Positions 42,154 to 54,982 of a DNA stretch of 64,000 nt are shown here, one piece after another. Every line of letters begins with the position of its first letter. Position 1 is the first letter of the stretch. The notes beneath the pieces are model-generated. The model was given only the letters and a program-made list of their open reading frames with translations. It did no database searches and was not told the origin of the DNA. Position numbers and translations under genes: made by a program. This DNA is from Eutreptiella sp. 'Long Island Sound 2002' (Eukaryota > Euglenozoa > Euglenophyceae > Eutreptiales > Eutreptiaceae), in assembly GCA_964036045.1 (NCBI GenBank), contig OZ038381.1:134694306-134758305 (forward strand), written 5' to 3'.

Positions 42154-45100
42154 TCAGGCGCCCCTGTCTGCAATCGCCCGGGTGAGTGCTGCCAAGTCCG
42201 AGACATGGATCTTGGTCTTGTGCTTGCGGATGTAGTCCATGCAGGGGGTGTTAATCCGCGGCACGAACGAGGAGACGGGTTCCCAGGTGTCGTGGGACGG
42301 CCCATAGCCTCGCCAATGAACCTTGAAATCCAGGCCTCCGGGTGCCGAGGCGTTCGGACGCTGGGCCAGGATCTTCTCGACGGTATAGTCGTCCTCAGCA
42401 TAGTCGTCGTCTGAATCAGCCTCATGTGCGGCATAGTCCAGGGACACATGTTGGCCACGGAGGTCGGGTTCCCGCACACGGAGTTGACTCTCGTGGCGCT
42501 CCCGGAACTGTCCGTGACCCACCTTGATGCGGTAGGTGTCCTCACCAATCCTGCGGACCACCTCTCCGGGTGTGAACCAGGTTTTGGTGCGGCGGGTGCC
42601 CATAGGGCGGGGTCTGATCACCCACACCGGGTCTCCCACCCTGAACTTCTGCGCTGTCGAGCTTGGGGCGGACTTCTGACGCTCAGCATGCTCCTTCTCG
42701 AGCTGCCGGCGGATGTCTCGCGCCGTTGCCTCTTGCCGCGCAAAGAACTCTTTGGCGTCCATGGCCATACCATCACCAGACAAGGGACGTCCCCGACCCA
42801 GGGGGTCCCTGCCGAATAGAATTTGGTGAGGGGACAAACCACCCGGAGTGGGGGTGTCATGATGGGCCTTCAGAGCAGGCCACATCTCCTCAAACCAGTT
42901 CCGACGTGGATGGGTGATGTGAATCTTGCGCAGCTTCTCGAACAGCTGCCGTCCAGCCACTTCAATACGACCGTTAGACCGGCTGAGATAGGCGACGCTC
43001 TTGGCATGACGTATTCCCATGAGGAAACACATAGTCTTGAACCAGCCACCAGTAGACTGGGGCCCTCGGTCACTGCAAATGGTGCCGGGGATGTCAAAGA
43101 CGGTCAGCCAATGACGAATCATCATGACTGCCACTTCCTTGGCAAGCAACCCCTTTTTGCGTGCCTGAACGGCTACTATGTAGCCGCTGTGGTGATCCAC
43201 ACAAAGGACCACACAGTCAAAGGTCTCCTTGCCAATGTGAACTTCGGGCATGGAGAAGACGTCCATGGCCACGCTCTCCATGGGCTGGTCAGGCACCGGA
43301 GTCCATTGGGCTTCCCCCTTGACGTTCCGGTTATCGGGATTGCAGGCCTGACAGACCGAGCAACCCTTCCTGACCTTCTTGATGGCGGCGTAGAGACCGA
43401 TCTGGTCGATCTCAAACCGGCGCTGCATGTCCAGGGCTTGCTTCTTGACCCCTGGGTGCATCATGTGGTGGTGCCAAGCCTCACATAGCTCGAGCACTCG
43501 GGACTCTGGGACCAGCAGCTTATCATTCCGGTAGAGCTTGCCATCTTCCTCAGTTAGCCCCTTTTGCCACTTCTGCCCGTCATCAGGGTCGGTCACAGCC
43601 CTATACTCGGCCGCGAAGGCCTCAGACTTAGCGTAGTCGTAGGTCCAGTCGTCCTGGAGGCAAGATTCGGGGAAGAGGTGCTTGTCGGACTCAGCTTCAT
43701 CAGGGGCGGGTACTCTGACCGCTGTGCCCATCCTCGTTCCGAGGGGGGCATCCGCAGCCATGGCGACGAAGCATTTAACACCCTCCTCCTCCATCAGGCG
43801 CTCCATTTCTATGATCCTCTTGGCCTCAGCGGTCTCAGCCTCATCGCCATGGGCAGACACGTCTGTCATGCCCTTGCTGGCGGGATAGGCCCACCTACTG
43901 AGACAGTCCGCCACCTTGTTGTCCTTGCCAGGAACATACACAACCGTGAGGTCGAACTTGGCCAAGGTCTCATGCCATCTTGCCCGTCGGGAGGCGGGAC
44001 CTGAGGGGGTGTCCACGTGCTCTTTGTGCCACGACTGCAGATTCTGATGGTCGGTGCAGACGGTGACGGGATGGAGGGCTATGTACCCAGCCAAATTCCT
44101 GAGAGCCATGACGATGACATACGCCTCCTTTTCTCGGGGCGTCCACGTCCGTCTCTGGCCTTCCGCCAGGACTCGGCTCCAGAAGGCCACGGGCACGTGC
44201 CTCCCATCGTCAAGCACTTGCTCCAACACGGCGCCAACGGCGTAGTCGGAAGCATCAGTGCGCAGGACGAACCCTCGGTCAGGATCCACGAGGTGCAGAC
44301 CCACTGCGGATAGCAGTGCCTGCTTCATCCCCTTAAAGGCACGGTCGGACTCCATCATTCAAGACCAGACCCTTCTTGGACCCTTCCTTGGTCTCCTCTC
44401 GGTTGCCCTTGAGCATGGTCGTCATGGGGGCTGCATACTCGGCATAAATCTTGATATACCCCGAGTAGTAGTTGCAGAACCCCAAGTACCCCCGTAGCTC
44501 AGAGACCGTCTTGGGCTTTTCACAGTGCTCGATCGCAGCCACCTTGCCAGGTATGGGCTTCCGCTGCCCGTTCCCAACTAGTTGGCCAGCGAAGACCACC
44601 TCGCTTACCGCAATGGTGGCCTTGTCACTGCTGCCCGTGAGTTTGTGCCGAACCAGAAGGTCCAGCACTCGGGTGACGTCCCTCTCATGTGCCTCCAGGA
44701 GCTCCTCATAGCTCATACTGGGGTCCCCGGACGCGATGATCACGTCGTCCACGAAGGGGTCCGCACAGTCACGCACCGGCTCAAGCAGGTTCTCCAGCAT
44801 CCGCTGAAAAGTCGCATTGCCGTTGGTAACGCCCATGGGCATCACCTTCCACTGCAGAGGTCCAAGTGGGGTGCTCATGACTGTGCAGGCACGGGACTCC
44901 TCGGCATCTGATGATAACCATGTTTCAGGTCAATCACCGTGAAGATCCTGCGCCGGTGTTGTTTTTGCAGCATGTCCTCAATGAGGGGCAGCGTATAGCT
45001 GTCATGCTGCGTTACGGCGTTTAGGCCGCGGTAGTCGACCACGAGCCGCCACTCACCGGCAACCTTCTTGGGGACGACGAAGCACGGGCAGGCCCACTCG

Positions 45101-47123
45101 GAGTGGCACGGCTCAAGCCAGCCTCTCTCGATGAAGTCACGGAGGATCTTTTCCATGGCCTCCTTCCTCTTGCCCCTCAGGGCAAACTCCCGGTGTCGAT
45201 ACACACGGGGGTCCTGCTTCAGTCGTATTTTGGCCTCGCCATACGGTCCACGCACCGGTGGGGGAAACACAGGTTTTCCGCTGAAGGAGGTTTCACCATA
45301 CTTCTGCTTCAGCCTGGCCCTCAATGCCTGGATCTTGGGGCAATCATCGGACTCCGCCTTGGCTTTTCCGGGCACCTGGACCACTGAGCTTACTTGAGGG
45401 GTAGGGACCCCACTCGGCTTCGGCTCAGGTGGTCTTCCCAGGTGGCCCAAAGGGCCATCTCTGGTCTTGCCTTGGAACAGGACACCGTAGGTGGGTGGGT
45501 TCCCGCCGATTGGCTCGTCCTGGCTGGACATGTGGTCCAGCACCCTCCGTACGAAGGTATCCGCATCATAGGAACCAGAGACGATCGAGTCCACTTCCCA
45601 CCAGGCTTTGTCCTGGCCCTTGCCCTCACGCTGGCTTCCCCAGTCGTGAAAGGGCTGATCCATATACCCCTGAACCAGATCCAACTCCTCTTCGGTGAGG
45701 GGGTCCTCCGATTCTCCGATGTCAACAGGGGAAACCGCAAAGCATTGCCGCCATGGCTCCGCTATGATGCGGTTGACACGCACGAAGTCCGTGGTGTCGG
45801 CCTGTTCAAGGCTCCCATCCACATAGTGGAATTCCGTTGGCCATCTCTGGGGTGGCATGGGCTGTCCCTTAGCGTCCTGATAGACACTCTCTCCAGCCGG
45901 TAGCACGACCTTGTTTAAGGTCATGTTGGTCACTGAGACCACCCAATGTCGGGTTTTTTCCTCCTCGGTGCATCCCATAGGAACAACCAGCACTGCCTTG
46001 GAGCGGTCCTTGCGAATCTTCGCTACCGCCCTTGGAATGTCCCATCGGGGGCAATGGATCCACATCAAACCCTGATGCGGACCCCAGTGCTTCTTCCACG
46101 CGGAGTTCTGGGCGCTCCAGTACTTCTCACAAACCCGAAGATTGGCGGAGGTTCCTGAAGAGAACGCATCCAGGGCCACATCCGAGGCTCCCAGGAGCGT
46201 GACCACTCGGCTCGCCACTTCCGGCATTACGCCGTAGTCCTGGTTTGCTGGCCCAGTTGGCTCAGTGCCCAGCGCGGCTACTTCGAGCTGATTGCGTTCA
46301 GTTGGCATTCCACATGGTGCTCAGGTGACGAAAGCCACGAGAGCTGGTCGTCCTGGTACAGGGTCATTGAGGCCTGGGCCGGGAGGACGCCGGAGTCCGT
46401 CTCCATCATGAAGTCGTACCCATCGATCATGTCCCAGTCCATCTCGGCCTCATAGAAGCGACCTTGCAGGAGGATTTCCTTGCCGAGGTCCGGGCAGCTC
46501 AGCTCACGGTGGTTCACGAACTGCAGCCCAATGGCCGCTTCCTTCGTGCCTCCCACCATTTACTGGCCATTCGCCACCTTCAGCCTGACAGGTTTCCGAC
46601 TGTCGGTCAAACACTCTGGCGGAAGTAGGCCAGCCTTGACCAAGCTGACCTGAGCTCCCGTGTCGTCCAACACGTCGAAGACCTTCTCCACTCCCCCGCA
46701 AAAGGCACGGACCTTAAGGTGCAACTGCCGCTCACGCCCCACTCGGCGCACGGCGTGCAAGCTCAGGATCTCCGGCCGTTCCAGAAGCTCAACAAGCAAC
46801 TGGTGCAGGTCGTGGACAACCGGCTCAGGCTGCCCATCTGCAGCATCCAGCTGCGGTCCGGGTGATCCTCCGATACTCTCGGATAGATCTTGAAGCACAT
46901 CAAAGACATTCTTGGTCGCGAAGGATGGACGGGTGCAAGGGTTCCTGCCTTCACTTGCTCTCACCCCGCCACCGCGACTGTCTTTCGATTTCGGTGCCGG
47001 ACCGGGCCTTCCGCCCGCGGCAGTCCCTTTGTGCTTAGCGTTTCCCGACTGGGATGGTGTGGCGCTTCCCGGGACACCATCCTGCGACCGCCCTAGCTCG
47101 GGCCCTTGGCTGCAGGGGCTCCG
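42154..47123 (-). pseudogene. pol: element 2 Pol, broken by one stop and three frameshifts; intact-looking chromodomain
   Basis: Homologous along its length to element 1 Pol. The protease shows DDTGAQVSLV (about 46640-46670). A TAA at 46560-46562 interrupts it at ANGQ-stop-MVGG, where element 1 has ANGEIMGGG. Frame changes occur near 46300 (after ECQLNA), near 44880 (after HGYHQMP, inside reverse transcriptase) and near 44350 (between reverse transcriptase and RNase H). The remaining pieces are 44875-46308, 44333-44878 (FVDDVII) and 42154-44358 (RNase H TDASDYAVGAVLEQ, integrase with CSVCQAC and CSDRGPQS, chromodomain). The chromodomain (about 42200-42400) keeps the Y, W and Y positions in DYTVEKIL, VHWRGY and the DTWEP motif. 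The stretch 46965-47123 is open behind the gag TAG. It cannot make a full Pol as it stands. Confidence 0.9.
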
Positions 47124-47126
47124 CTA
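47115..47126 (-). promoter_or_regulatory. candidate stop-readthrough site at the element 2 gag/pol boundary
   Basis: TAG CGG AGC CCC on the coding strand, with pol open in the same frame behind it; compare TAG AGG AGC CCC in element 1. TAG-CGG resembles the stop-CGG class of readthrough contexts known from plant RNA viruses. Confidence 0.65.
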
Positions 47127-48895
47127 GGGGGCGTCGGTTGTGGTAGTAGGGGTATTCTCCTCCGCATCAACCTCGTTGACACCCTTCTTCTTTCCCCTTT
47201 TCCTACCTTTCTTGTCGTTGTCCTTGTTCTGGTCGTTCTCTTTGTTCTCCTTGTTCGTGTTGTCCGACCTGGGGACCCAGTTCTTCTTGATCTCCTGGAT
47301 CTCCTTGGCCAACTCGGTCCCCATCGACATCAGCTTGGAGAGCTCATCCTTGTCGACCTCCACTTTGGCTTCCCGGATACCCGCGGGCGCACGCTTCTTC
47401 GACCCGTGCGCCTTCTTGTAGGCCGCCGTGTCAGCCTGGTGGATGGGGCATGTCCGGTGGTCATGGTTGAAGCCTTGCTTCCTCCCATAACACACCAAAC
47501 AGCCCTGAGGGTGAGCTCGGATGAACTCCCCAAAGGACAGCGGAGGGTTCGCAATGCGGCGGGGGTCCTTCTTCTCCTTCTTCTTCCAACCCTTCTCCAG
47601 GGGCTTCCAGCTTCCCCGGTTGCTCCCCGCATTCAGGTTGCTGGCTACGAAGGCACAAACGGCCATCTCGGCGGGCTCATCGTCGTCGTCATTGTGGTCG
47701 AGAGCCTCATCGCCATCGGCTCCCGCTGAGTCCATGGCAGCTTCTCCGCCAGGCCCCTCGCCAACGTAGTTGACGTCACGGTCGCCGGCCCTCAACCCGA
47801 GGGTGTGGTGGAGGTTCCAGTACTCCTTGAGCACCTCCTCTTCAACCCACTCCAGGATCTCGTCACAGCTCATCCGCGCCGGGATGGCCTGCAGACGGAT
47901 GGTCTGGCCGCTCACGTCACACTCATCACGGCGCCACATCGCGGTCTTCTCGCGATCGCCCGTGACGGTGATGAGGCGAGCGTTCCGCAGGGAGTGCCGT
48001 TTGACATCCCGGGCCACGTTCTTCCTCGTCCAAGCCACCACGTTCGTATGATACTCCTTGGCGAGCATCATCTTGACCGTGTGGTTGAACTTGGCCCTCT
48101 TGGCTTCCTCCTTGTCGACCCTCTTGATCCATGCTTCCGGCAGCATGGAGAGCAGGCGAGCTTGCTCGTCACCCTCGTTCCAGTCCTCCACGTTGCGGCG
48201 GAAGAGGGTGTATTGCCCCCGGAAGTCCCGCCAATCTCGTAGGCGAATCTCCCGCCCATCATGCTGAAGCTTAATGGACTTCCACCGCTTGGCAGCCACC
48301 TGCAGAGCGCCCGCCCGCTCCTGCTCGTTGAGCCACTTCCTGGCTTCCTTGAGGGTCTTGATTTTCCCCTCTTTGGTCGCCATGAAGTATAGCTCTTGGA
48401 GCACTTCCGGCAGGCGGTACCTGAATCTGCGGGATCCATGTCTTCAGTGACGGTCAGCCCCCAAATCGTCCAGCTTCTTCAAGAAGCGGTCGAGGTTGAG
48501 GGGGTTGCCATCGTACATTGGGGGGTTTGATGTCCTGCAGGTCTTCCCACACGGCGGCATCCGCGGCCTTAGAGACCATGAACGCCGGCCGCGAGGTCAA
48601 CCGAGGTTCCCATCGGCGTCCTCCACGTGCTCCCACGGCCGCCACCTCCATCTCCTCCTGTGTGGCTACGCCGTGGTTCCTCCATGTACGCTGAACCTAG
48701 ATGATCACGCCGTACTCCTTCCATGTATGCCTCCTCATCACGGCGCCGGCGGCTGCGTTCAGCCGCCTCCCGTCGTACACCACGCGGCGGGGTAATGCCG
48801 AACTCCTCCAGGTCTTCCTCGCCCATGCCGACATCCCACTCCACGTGCCCTCCAGGGACCTCATCTCTGAGTCCACCATAACGTCCGCCAGCCAT
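47124..48895 (-). pseudogene. gag: element 2 Gag, N-terminal half broken, C-terminal half open
   Basis: The open part (47124-48404) carries the capsid-like region with VEDWNE and KRVDKEEAKRAK, as in element 1. It also has a Cys/His knuckle CLVCYG...HRTC (about 47455-47520) and a Lys/Asn-rich tail ending at TAG. Upstream the match to element 1 continues in pieces: DLQDIKPP in one frame, then MYDGNPLNLD in the gag frame after a change in a C run near 48520, then a TGA near 48447. A Met at 48895 starts a further piece (48569-48895) in yet another frame and may be the original Gag start. This is a decayed copy of the Gag gene. Confidence 0.8.
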
Positions 48896-48967
48896 TGGGA
48901 TTGGCTCGTGGGCTGGTGCGGGGCGTCAGGGGCGTACCGGTGTCCGCGGTGGAGCACGGCGGTTGTG

Positions 48968-51467
48968 CTACTCCGCCCTGAGCCACTCATCACGCCACTC
49001 CTCATTGCCACTGCTGGGCGGCACGCGCTCGTTACGGCGGCCCGCGCTTTGGTGAGAGGGGGCGCTGAGAGAGGGGGCACTGGCGCTGGGGCGACTCCTG
49101 GGGGCTCTGCCGGGGGCGTGGGGTCTGCCTGGACCTGGTCCAGGTCCCCAGCTGTCGTCCGATGAGCCAGACTCCAGGGTTGGGTGGTCGCTGCCGACGC
49201 TCCCACGGCCTTCCAGCACGTCCAACCTCTGCTGCAGGCTGTTGATGAGCTTGTTCAGCAGCCTGGTCTCGCCCCTGGCGATGTCCAGCTCCCTCTGGGC
49301 GGTGGTGGCGACCTTGGCAATCTTGACCATCTCGATCTTGGCGATGTCCAGCTCTTTCTGTGCGCCCGCGGCGACCCTGGCGATGCGAGTCATCTCGCCC
49401 TTGCCCGTGTCTACCTCACGCTCGAGGGACTGGACCCTCCTGCGGAGGTGGACAATCCATCGCCAGGCGGCGTCCGGGTTACCCTTTCCTTGTTCCGTCG
49501 TCGGGGTCCCCAGGGGGTCCTCCAGGAGGGCCTCTGCCGGGTCTGCCGGGTCAAGGGGGTCCTCTGCCTCCCGGAGGTCCGCCTCTGGGGGGTCCACCTG
49601 GTGGGCGTCCTCCAGGGGGTCCTGATGGTCCTCCGCCAGGGGGTCCCGGTGGGTCTCCGCCGGGTCGCCTCGGTGGGTCCGAGGATGGGGGCTTCTTCGT
49701 GTAGTCAAAGTCCATGTAATCATCCTCCTCCATGTCGCCCCACCTGGGCGTCTCGGTCCCGCACGCGGAAGACTCCGAGCTCCGGTAGGGGGGAGGGAGA
49801 TCCTCACTCTCACCCTCCGGCTCCATGGGGACGTCTCCGCCTCCTCCGCCAGCCACTCCTCGGCGATGTCGGCTGCCTCGTTCATCCCCGTCGCTGACGG
49901 TGAAGAAGGGGTCGGAGTCGTGGGGGTGTCCGCCCGCTGGCCTCTGTGACCTCTCGGGGATCTTCCCCTTACCCCTCCTTCGTTGGTGGGCGGTGGGGCC
50001 ACTGCTCCCACTGCTGCCCGTGTCGACCTCCCCTGGATCCAGCGCCATCTTGGAGGAGGCGTCCCCTTCGAAAAGCTTCCGAAGGGTCTCCACTCGGGAT
50101 CCTCCCGGGAAAGTCTCCCGGCGGAGCTTGGCCTCCGCCTCCGCCATTGCGGCGGCCGTGGCTGCAGCAGCTCGCCCTTCGGCCTCCTCCCGGGCACGAG
50201 CTGCCTCGGCTTCCCGGGCCTGCTGCAGCCGAGCCTTCTCCGCTTCAAACGCCGCCAGCTCCACCTCCGTCTTGGCCCTCTTCTTAGCGACCTTCCGTCG
50301 CGCGGCCTCGATCGCGTCCTTCCTGGCGGCATCCACCTGGGCCTTGGCCGTCGCTTTGGCGTGGGCCCTTTCCTCCGCCTCCTTCTTTGCTCTCTCTTGG
50401 GCAAGCGCCTCTTCCAGCGCCTCCACCTCGGCCTGCTTGCAGGCAATTGCCTCCTGAGTCGAGCGGGCTTCCTCGGCAGCTGCCGCCACCTCACCCTTGA
50501 CCTGGGCAGTCGCTGCCTCATGGGCGGCCGCAGCCGTGAGACCGGCCGCAATGGCTGCAACGGTCGAGGCGTGGAAGGCCATGCCTCTGCCCAAATCCGT
50601 GGCCTCCTCCTGGGCGATGCCGACGGCGCCCTCCGCGGCAGCGTTCTGCTGCGTGGCCCGTTGCCGGGCAACCCGAAGGTTGCAGGGCACCCCACAGGTG
50701 CGCTCGCAGGCGCGTGCCACGTCCCTTTGGTTGGGAGCGACGCTGCTGCTCGAGCTGGCCTGGTCGGCCGGCATCCTCCCGCGGTGGGCCGACTCCACGT
50801 CACTGCTGGGGCCTGACTTCCTCAAGAGCAGCGGACGGGGCTTGGCCTTGGCCTGCTTTGCGACTTCGATGAAGTCCCCAAGGGTGGTGTGGCCGGGGTG
50901 GTGACCGCCATTGGCCTGTTGGGGGCTGGCGACTGGGGTGCCGCCCTCGGCGCCTTGGGCGCCTTCGGCGGCCAGGGACTCCTGGTACTCCCGCCACATC
51001 CTGTCCCGCCTCCTGTCCCCGGCGGACCGCTTCTCCTTCCCAGGAGACGCGCTGCTGCTGCTGCTGCCCTGCAGCGTGCGCTCGGTCCCCGGCTCCGGGA
51101 ACTTCCTTTCGATCATGTCCCACATGGAGACGTTGATCGTGGCACCTGACGGGTACTCGTTGGGGTTCTCGTCATCCTCAATCCCGTCAGGCCGCAGTCC
51201 TTCGCCGGGCCTGTCTGGTCGAGTCCAGACCCTCCAGCGCTTCGTGCGGAAGCGGTAGGCATACCCTTCCACCCGCAGCCAGTCTTCCACTGCCTGCAGG
51301 CGGTCGGCGCCCATATCCTCGCGGAGCTCGAAGCTCCCGGGCATGCCGCCTTCGCACTGGGGGTGGCTGTGGCGGTAGTGCTGGTCCCACATGAACCCAC
51401 GCAGTAGGCGCACCGCATGGGGGTGGGGCTGCGGCCACGTCTTGCCCGCTTCTTGCCAGTTTACCAT
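48968..51467 (-). pseudogene. element 2 ORF0: pre-gag protein with CERxCxxxCNLR motif and long coiled coils, one frameshift
   Basis: From the ATG at 51467 the frame is open to 49551 (638 aa). It has a Trp-rich N-terminus, then CERTCGVPCNLR (50673-50708) as in element 1 ORF0, then about 130 residues of Ala/Glu/Lys/Arg helix (about 50100-50560). A Ser/Asp-rich part follows, then a Pro/Gly tract. The frame then changes near 49560: a second coiled coil (about 49200-49480, RRRVQSLEREVDTGKGEM and following) lies in the frame that ends at TAG 48968-48970. In the 48968-50803 frame, only the part after about 49560 is likely to be coding. The first piece is in frame with the gag tail and pol, as in element 1. 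Confidence 0.68.
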
Positions 51468-52212
51468 GGCAGCGGGGGGGGCGTACTTTGTCTTGAGGTC
51501 CTTGGTGGTGGTTGTTGAAGCGGTTGCTCCGGTGTGGTTGTGGAGGTGGGTGACGCGACTGGGAGTGCGGCCCGTACTGGTCGTCCGATGGGACTCGCTG
51601 ATGTGGGAGTCCTGGTCTGTCCACCTCCTTCACGGTCGCGGCGCTTCCGTGGTTGCTCAGCACGATGCTCCCGGCGGCGCTGCGGGCTCCGTGATGGTCT
51701 TGGAGTCCTCGGGGTTGGGGTGCTGCTCAGACCCCTCGAAGGCCCCGAGTGGCACGCGGGGGCTTGGTAACCCCGCGGCGGTGAAACACTTTTGACGCGT
51801 TCCCGTGGGGGGCCTGGCCAAAGGACGCTGCGGTGGACACGCACAAGCAAGCAGGCAGGCAAAGCACTGCGCTCACAGGGGCATCATTACGCTCGTGTCA
51901 TGTGACAAAGGGTTTCAGGATCCTTGCCACTTTGAAACAAGGGAACAAAGGTATGCACAGCAACACATCAGGATATGTACACATTGGGTTAAGACTGGAC
52001 TGGGGTAAGTGCATCACAGGACAATAGACACTCAGTCCCAACTCATATCCCAGTCCCAGGTTCGTCCCTCTCAGTGGCAGGCAGGGGCGGGGGCTCAAAC
52101 ACAACCGATGCCCTACTCAGTCCGGACCCTGAAACCCTGCCAACAGGAGGGTGGCCCGCCCAGCCATAGGCGTGTTCCTGGGAACCAAGGGGCACCAAGG
52201 TCAACAAACCGT
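51468..52212 (-). other. element 2 leader between the 5' LTR and ORF0
   Basis: No gene is seen. A primer-binding site should lie next to 52212, but no common tRNA complement was recognised; TTGGTGCCCC near 52190 is a weak candidate. Confidence 0.45.
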
Positions 52213-54982
52213 GGCTCCCTATGCTCCCTTATGGGCAGGTCTCAACTCCCCTCTGAGTCGGAGATGAGGCCCCGCCATTATCCCCTAGGAGTTGGTAGCT
52301 GAAAGTGGGCTTTTTCAGCCCAAACTGATATTAGCTTTGAAAACTCCAAAATTGACCCCTCCTTGGGACCCGCCAGAGGCAGGGACGAGGCAACTGACCC
52401 TACGCCCTTCAAGTACCAGCTCCCTGGAGCCCTCACCCAACCTGGTTCCCTCTGAGGGCCCGGCATCAGGGCACCACTGGTTCGTCAAGTGGGGTCATGA
52501 TGCCAAAATCACCAAAATGGGCGTCATACCCACGCGTGGCTCGCCCAGCCAGGGCAAGGCCAATGGCACACAGGAAAGGAGGCAGGAGCTAGGACTCCTA
52601 TCTGAGTGTACAACTTGAAAATAGGTACGGGCTCCATGTGGGCATAGAGATATGGGGCCGCCAATTGACCACACGGGGAGGTGAAATCCGGGTCCCAAAA
52701 GGGGGTCATTTTGGCTGCTCAAGATGAGCCAAAATTGAGGGTATTTCCAATAGTATATCTCCACGCCGGCTTGGAGTTCTGATCCGCGATTCCATACGCG
52801 ATCTACCGGGAGTCGACCTGAGACTCCCATGAACTTGGTCCTCAAAGATCTGCATGCCACTCGGCGAATTGGGTCCACAATTGCCAAAATGGCAAAATTG
52901 GTCGTCTCGGTTGACCGTCCAGGGTAGGAAACCTTGGCGGTATTGACGCGCCAAGCCTTGATTCATCACCCTTGATATCCTCTTTGGTTCCATGCCCTGG
53001 GTTATGGCTTGCTGTCACACTGGCTGCTTGCTGTTCATCGAGGGGATGAACACGCGGATCGGGCAGAAAGCAGCATGCGGTGCAAAGGGGGAGATCATGG
53101 ATCGCACCAAAAGTTGAAAAACTCCGGATGAGCCGGAGGAGCAAATACGAAGCTCAATGGAGTTCAACCCTTGGTCATATGCTACAATATTTTCCCTTCC
53201 CTTCTGGCTAGATTCCGTGCCCAATGGAGATATGGTAATTCCAATATGGCATACAATGGCAAAAACAGCAAAATTTGGCCAAAATGGCCCGCACTCATGA
53301 TTCCATATCTCCATGGCCACGGCGAGGATTCTTTCAACCATAGATGCTATAGACATATGGGACTTAGGTCCCAATATATGCCACTTGCCAACCCTCATGG
53401 TCGCCTCTAGCTATTTTCCCCATTGGAGGGAGAGTGACACACAAATGGGGCAGAATGGCAACATACCCCAAATTGGGTGGCTCACAACTCTCCCTTCGAG
53501 AGGAGAAGCCAGATGAGGAAACACCCCATTCGATGCGGGTTTATGTGCCCTCTCCGAATTGCCCTTACCCTTGGTCAAGTGGCGCACGCAACCTCGGGGG
53601 CGAAATCAGGGGGAGATGGGGTTTGTGGCCATTCCGGGCAAAACGGCCAAAATTCACCCAAAAGTGGTCACCTGCAAAATCGTATCTCCGTATCAAAACA
53701 GAAAGGAGCCCCGGGCTTTTGCATGGATGCAAACCGACGCTTTGCTTCCCTTTTGCAACAAGGGTTGAGGTTCAAAGCATAATGGAAACATTTTTAACAC
53801 CTCCATCCCTGAAGCACACTATTTATGGGAAAAAGTGCATATATCGGCGATATTGGAGTGAACATATCTGTGAGACCTTGAGGAACGAAAATATGAGCAA
53901 ACATTTTTGGAGTAGGCCGATAGTAGGTGCCTTCAAATATGCACACTATGGTTAGATTGTCTCCGCCCACTCGTGTCATTACTGCTTGCACATGAGCGCG
54001 TGTGCAAAGAGGCAGTATGGCACGCGTGCTCACAAGGCGAAATTATGTAAAATAGAAGACAAGGTTGTAAAAATCAACCAAGCCATCCACGATGTCCATC
54101 GTGGTCTCTACTTTACATATTGCCTTAATTCGAGGCTCAACTCCCCAAAGGCTTCGAGTACGAGCCTCGGGAGTTTGGCCATTTTGGCCTAATTTTCGAC
54201 CAAAACTTGCCTTCTTTCGAAAATGAATTTTTGGTACGCATTGAATTGCGTAGAGCCATCGTTGAGTTGGCTCGAAGAACGGGAATGGCCTGGGGCTTTT
54301 GGTCTTGTGAGCATTGTGTTCGGTTATTAACGTTCATGCTCACAAGGCCACAAAGTTAGCTTTTGCGCACGCAAACGACTTGCGTTTGCGAGACCCATAG
54401 GCTGCCTGAAACATCGCCATTGCCCGCTTTCCTATACAAAGTGATATGCCCACGTGAAAGGGGCTTGGATGAAAGGCATAGGGGGGGAATGTAGGGTTCT
54501 GTCCGAACTCATGGTCCTTGAGAACCATGAGTACGAGCGATCGACGGAAAAGCTTGCGCGCTGATTTTCTCGAAGACGCAACGGCGAAAAATTCTGGTGA
54601 ACACACCAGATGAAAGTACATTATAAACCCTCTAGATTCAGCACTTAAGTTCTCTTAGAACCTCAAAGGTACTCGAGAAAAATCCCTCAAAAATTCGCCA
54701 CGGAGAAGCGACGAAAGCGCACGAACAGGCGACAACAGGCGGCGATTTCACGACAATTAGAAATCGCGGTAGAAATCGGGTATTTCACCGATTTCCGACC
54801 GAAAATCGCCTAAGACAAAAAAATTATGGTAATTCTACATCGATTTATTGGTTAGAAATCAGAATCCAGATTTGGCGCGTTAGAGAACAGGGATATCCGG
54901 CTGACAGCCGGTGTCAACGGCTTTCGGTGTGACGGCTCACAGGCCTCTGGGCAATGCATCCTGGGTTCTGGGTACCGCTTCA
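52213..54982 (-). repeat. element 2, 5' LTR
   Basis: Direct repeat of 37907-40657 with many differences and several gaps. The right edge at cgcttca abuts satellite sequence. Confidence 0.9.

Larger units (their letters stand above)
37905..54982 (-). mobile_element. element 2: degenerate Ty3/Gypsy chromovirus LTR retrotransposon
   Basis: About 17.1 kb, transcribed right to left, with LTRs of about 2.75 kb and the same gene order as element 1 (ORF0, gag, pol with chromodomain). Coding regions carry frameshifts and nonsense codons, and the LTRs differ by many substitutions and several gaps, so it is older than element 1. On the coding strand it starts TGAAGCGG, like element 1. No matching target duplication is seen: the satellite leaves off in the 'aatttgta' part of a monomer and restarts at 'tatctctgaaaac', about 75 bp earlier in the unit. 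Confidence 0.92.

Noticed and set aside
49560-50803. N-terminal part of the 611-codon minus frame in element 2
   Set aside because: Arg/Pro-rich shadow of the ORF0 coiled coil in the neighbouring frame; only the part after about 49560 is likely coding.
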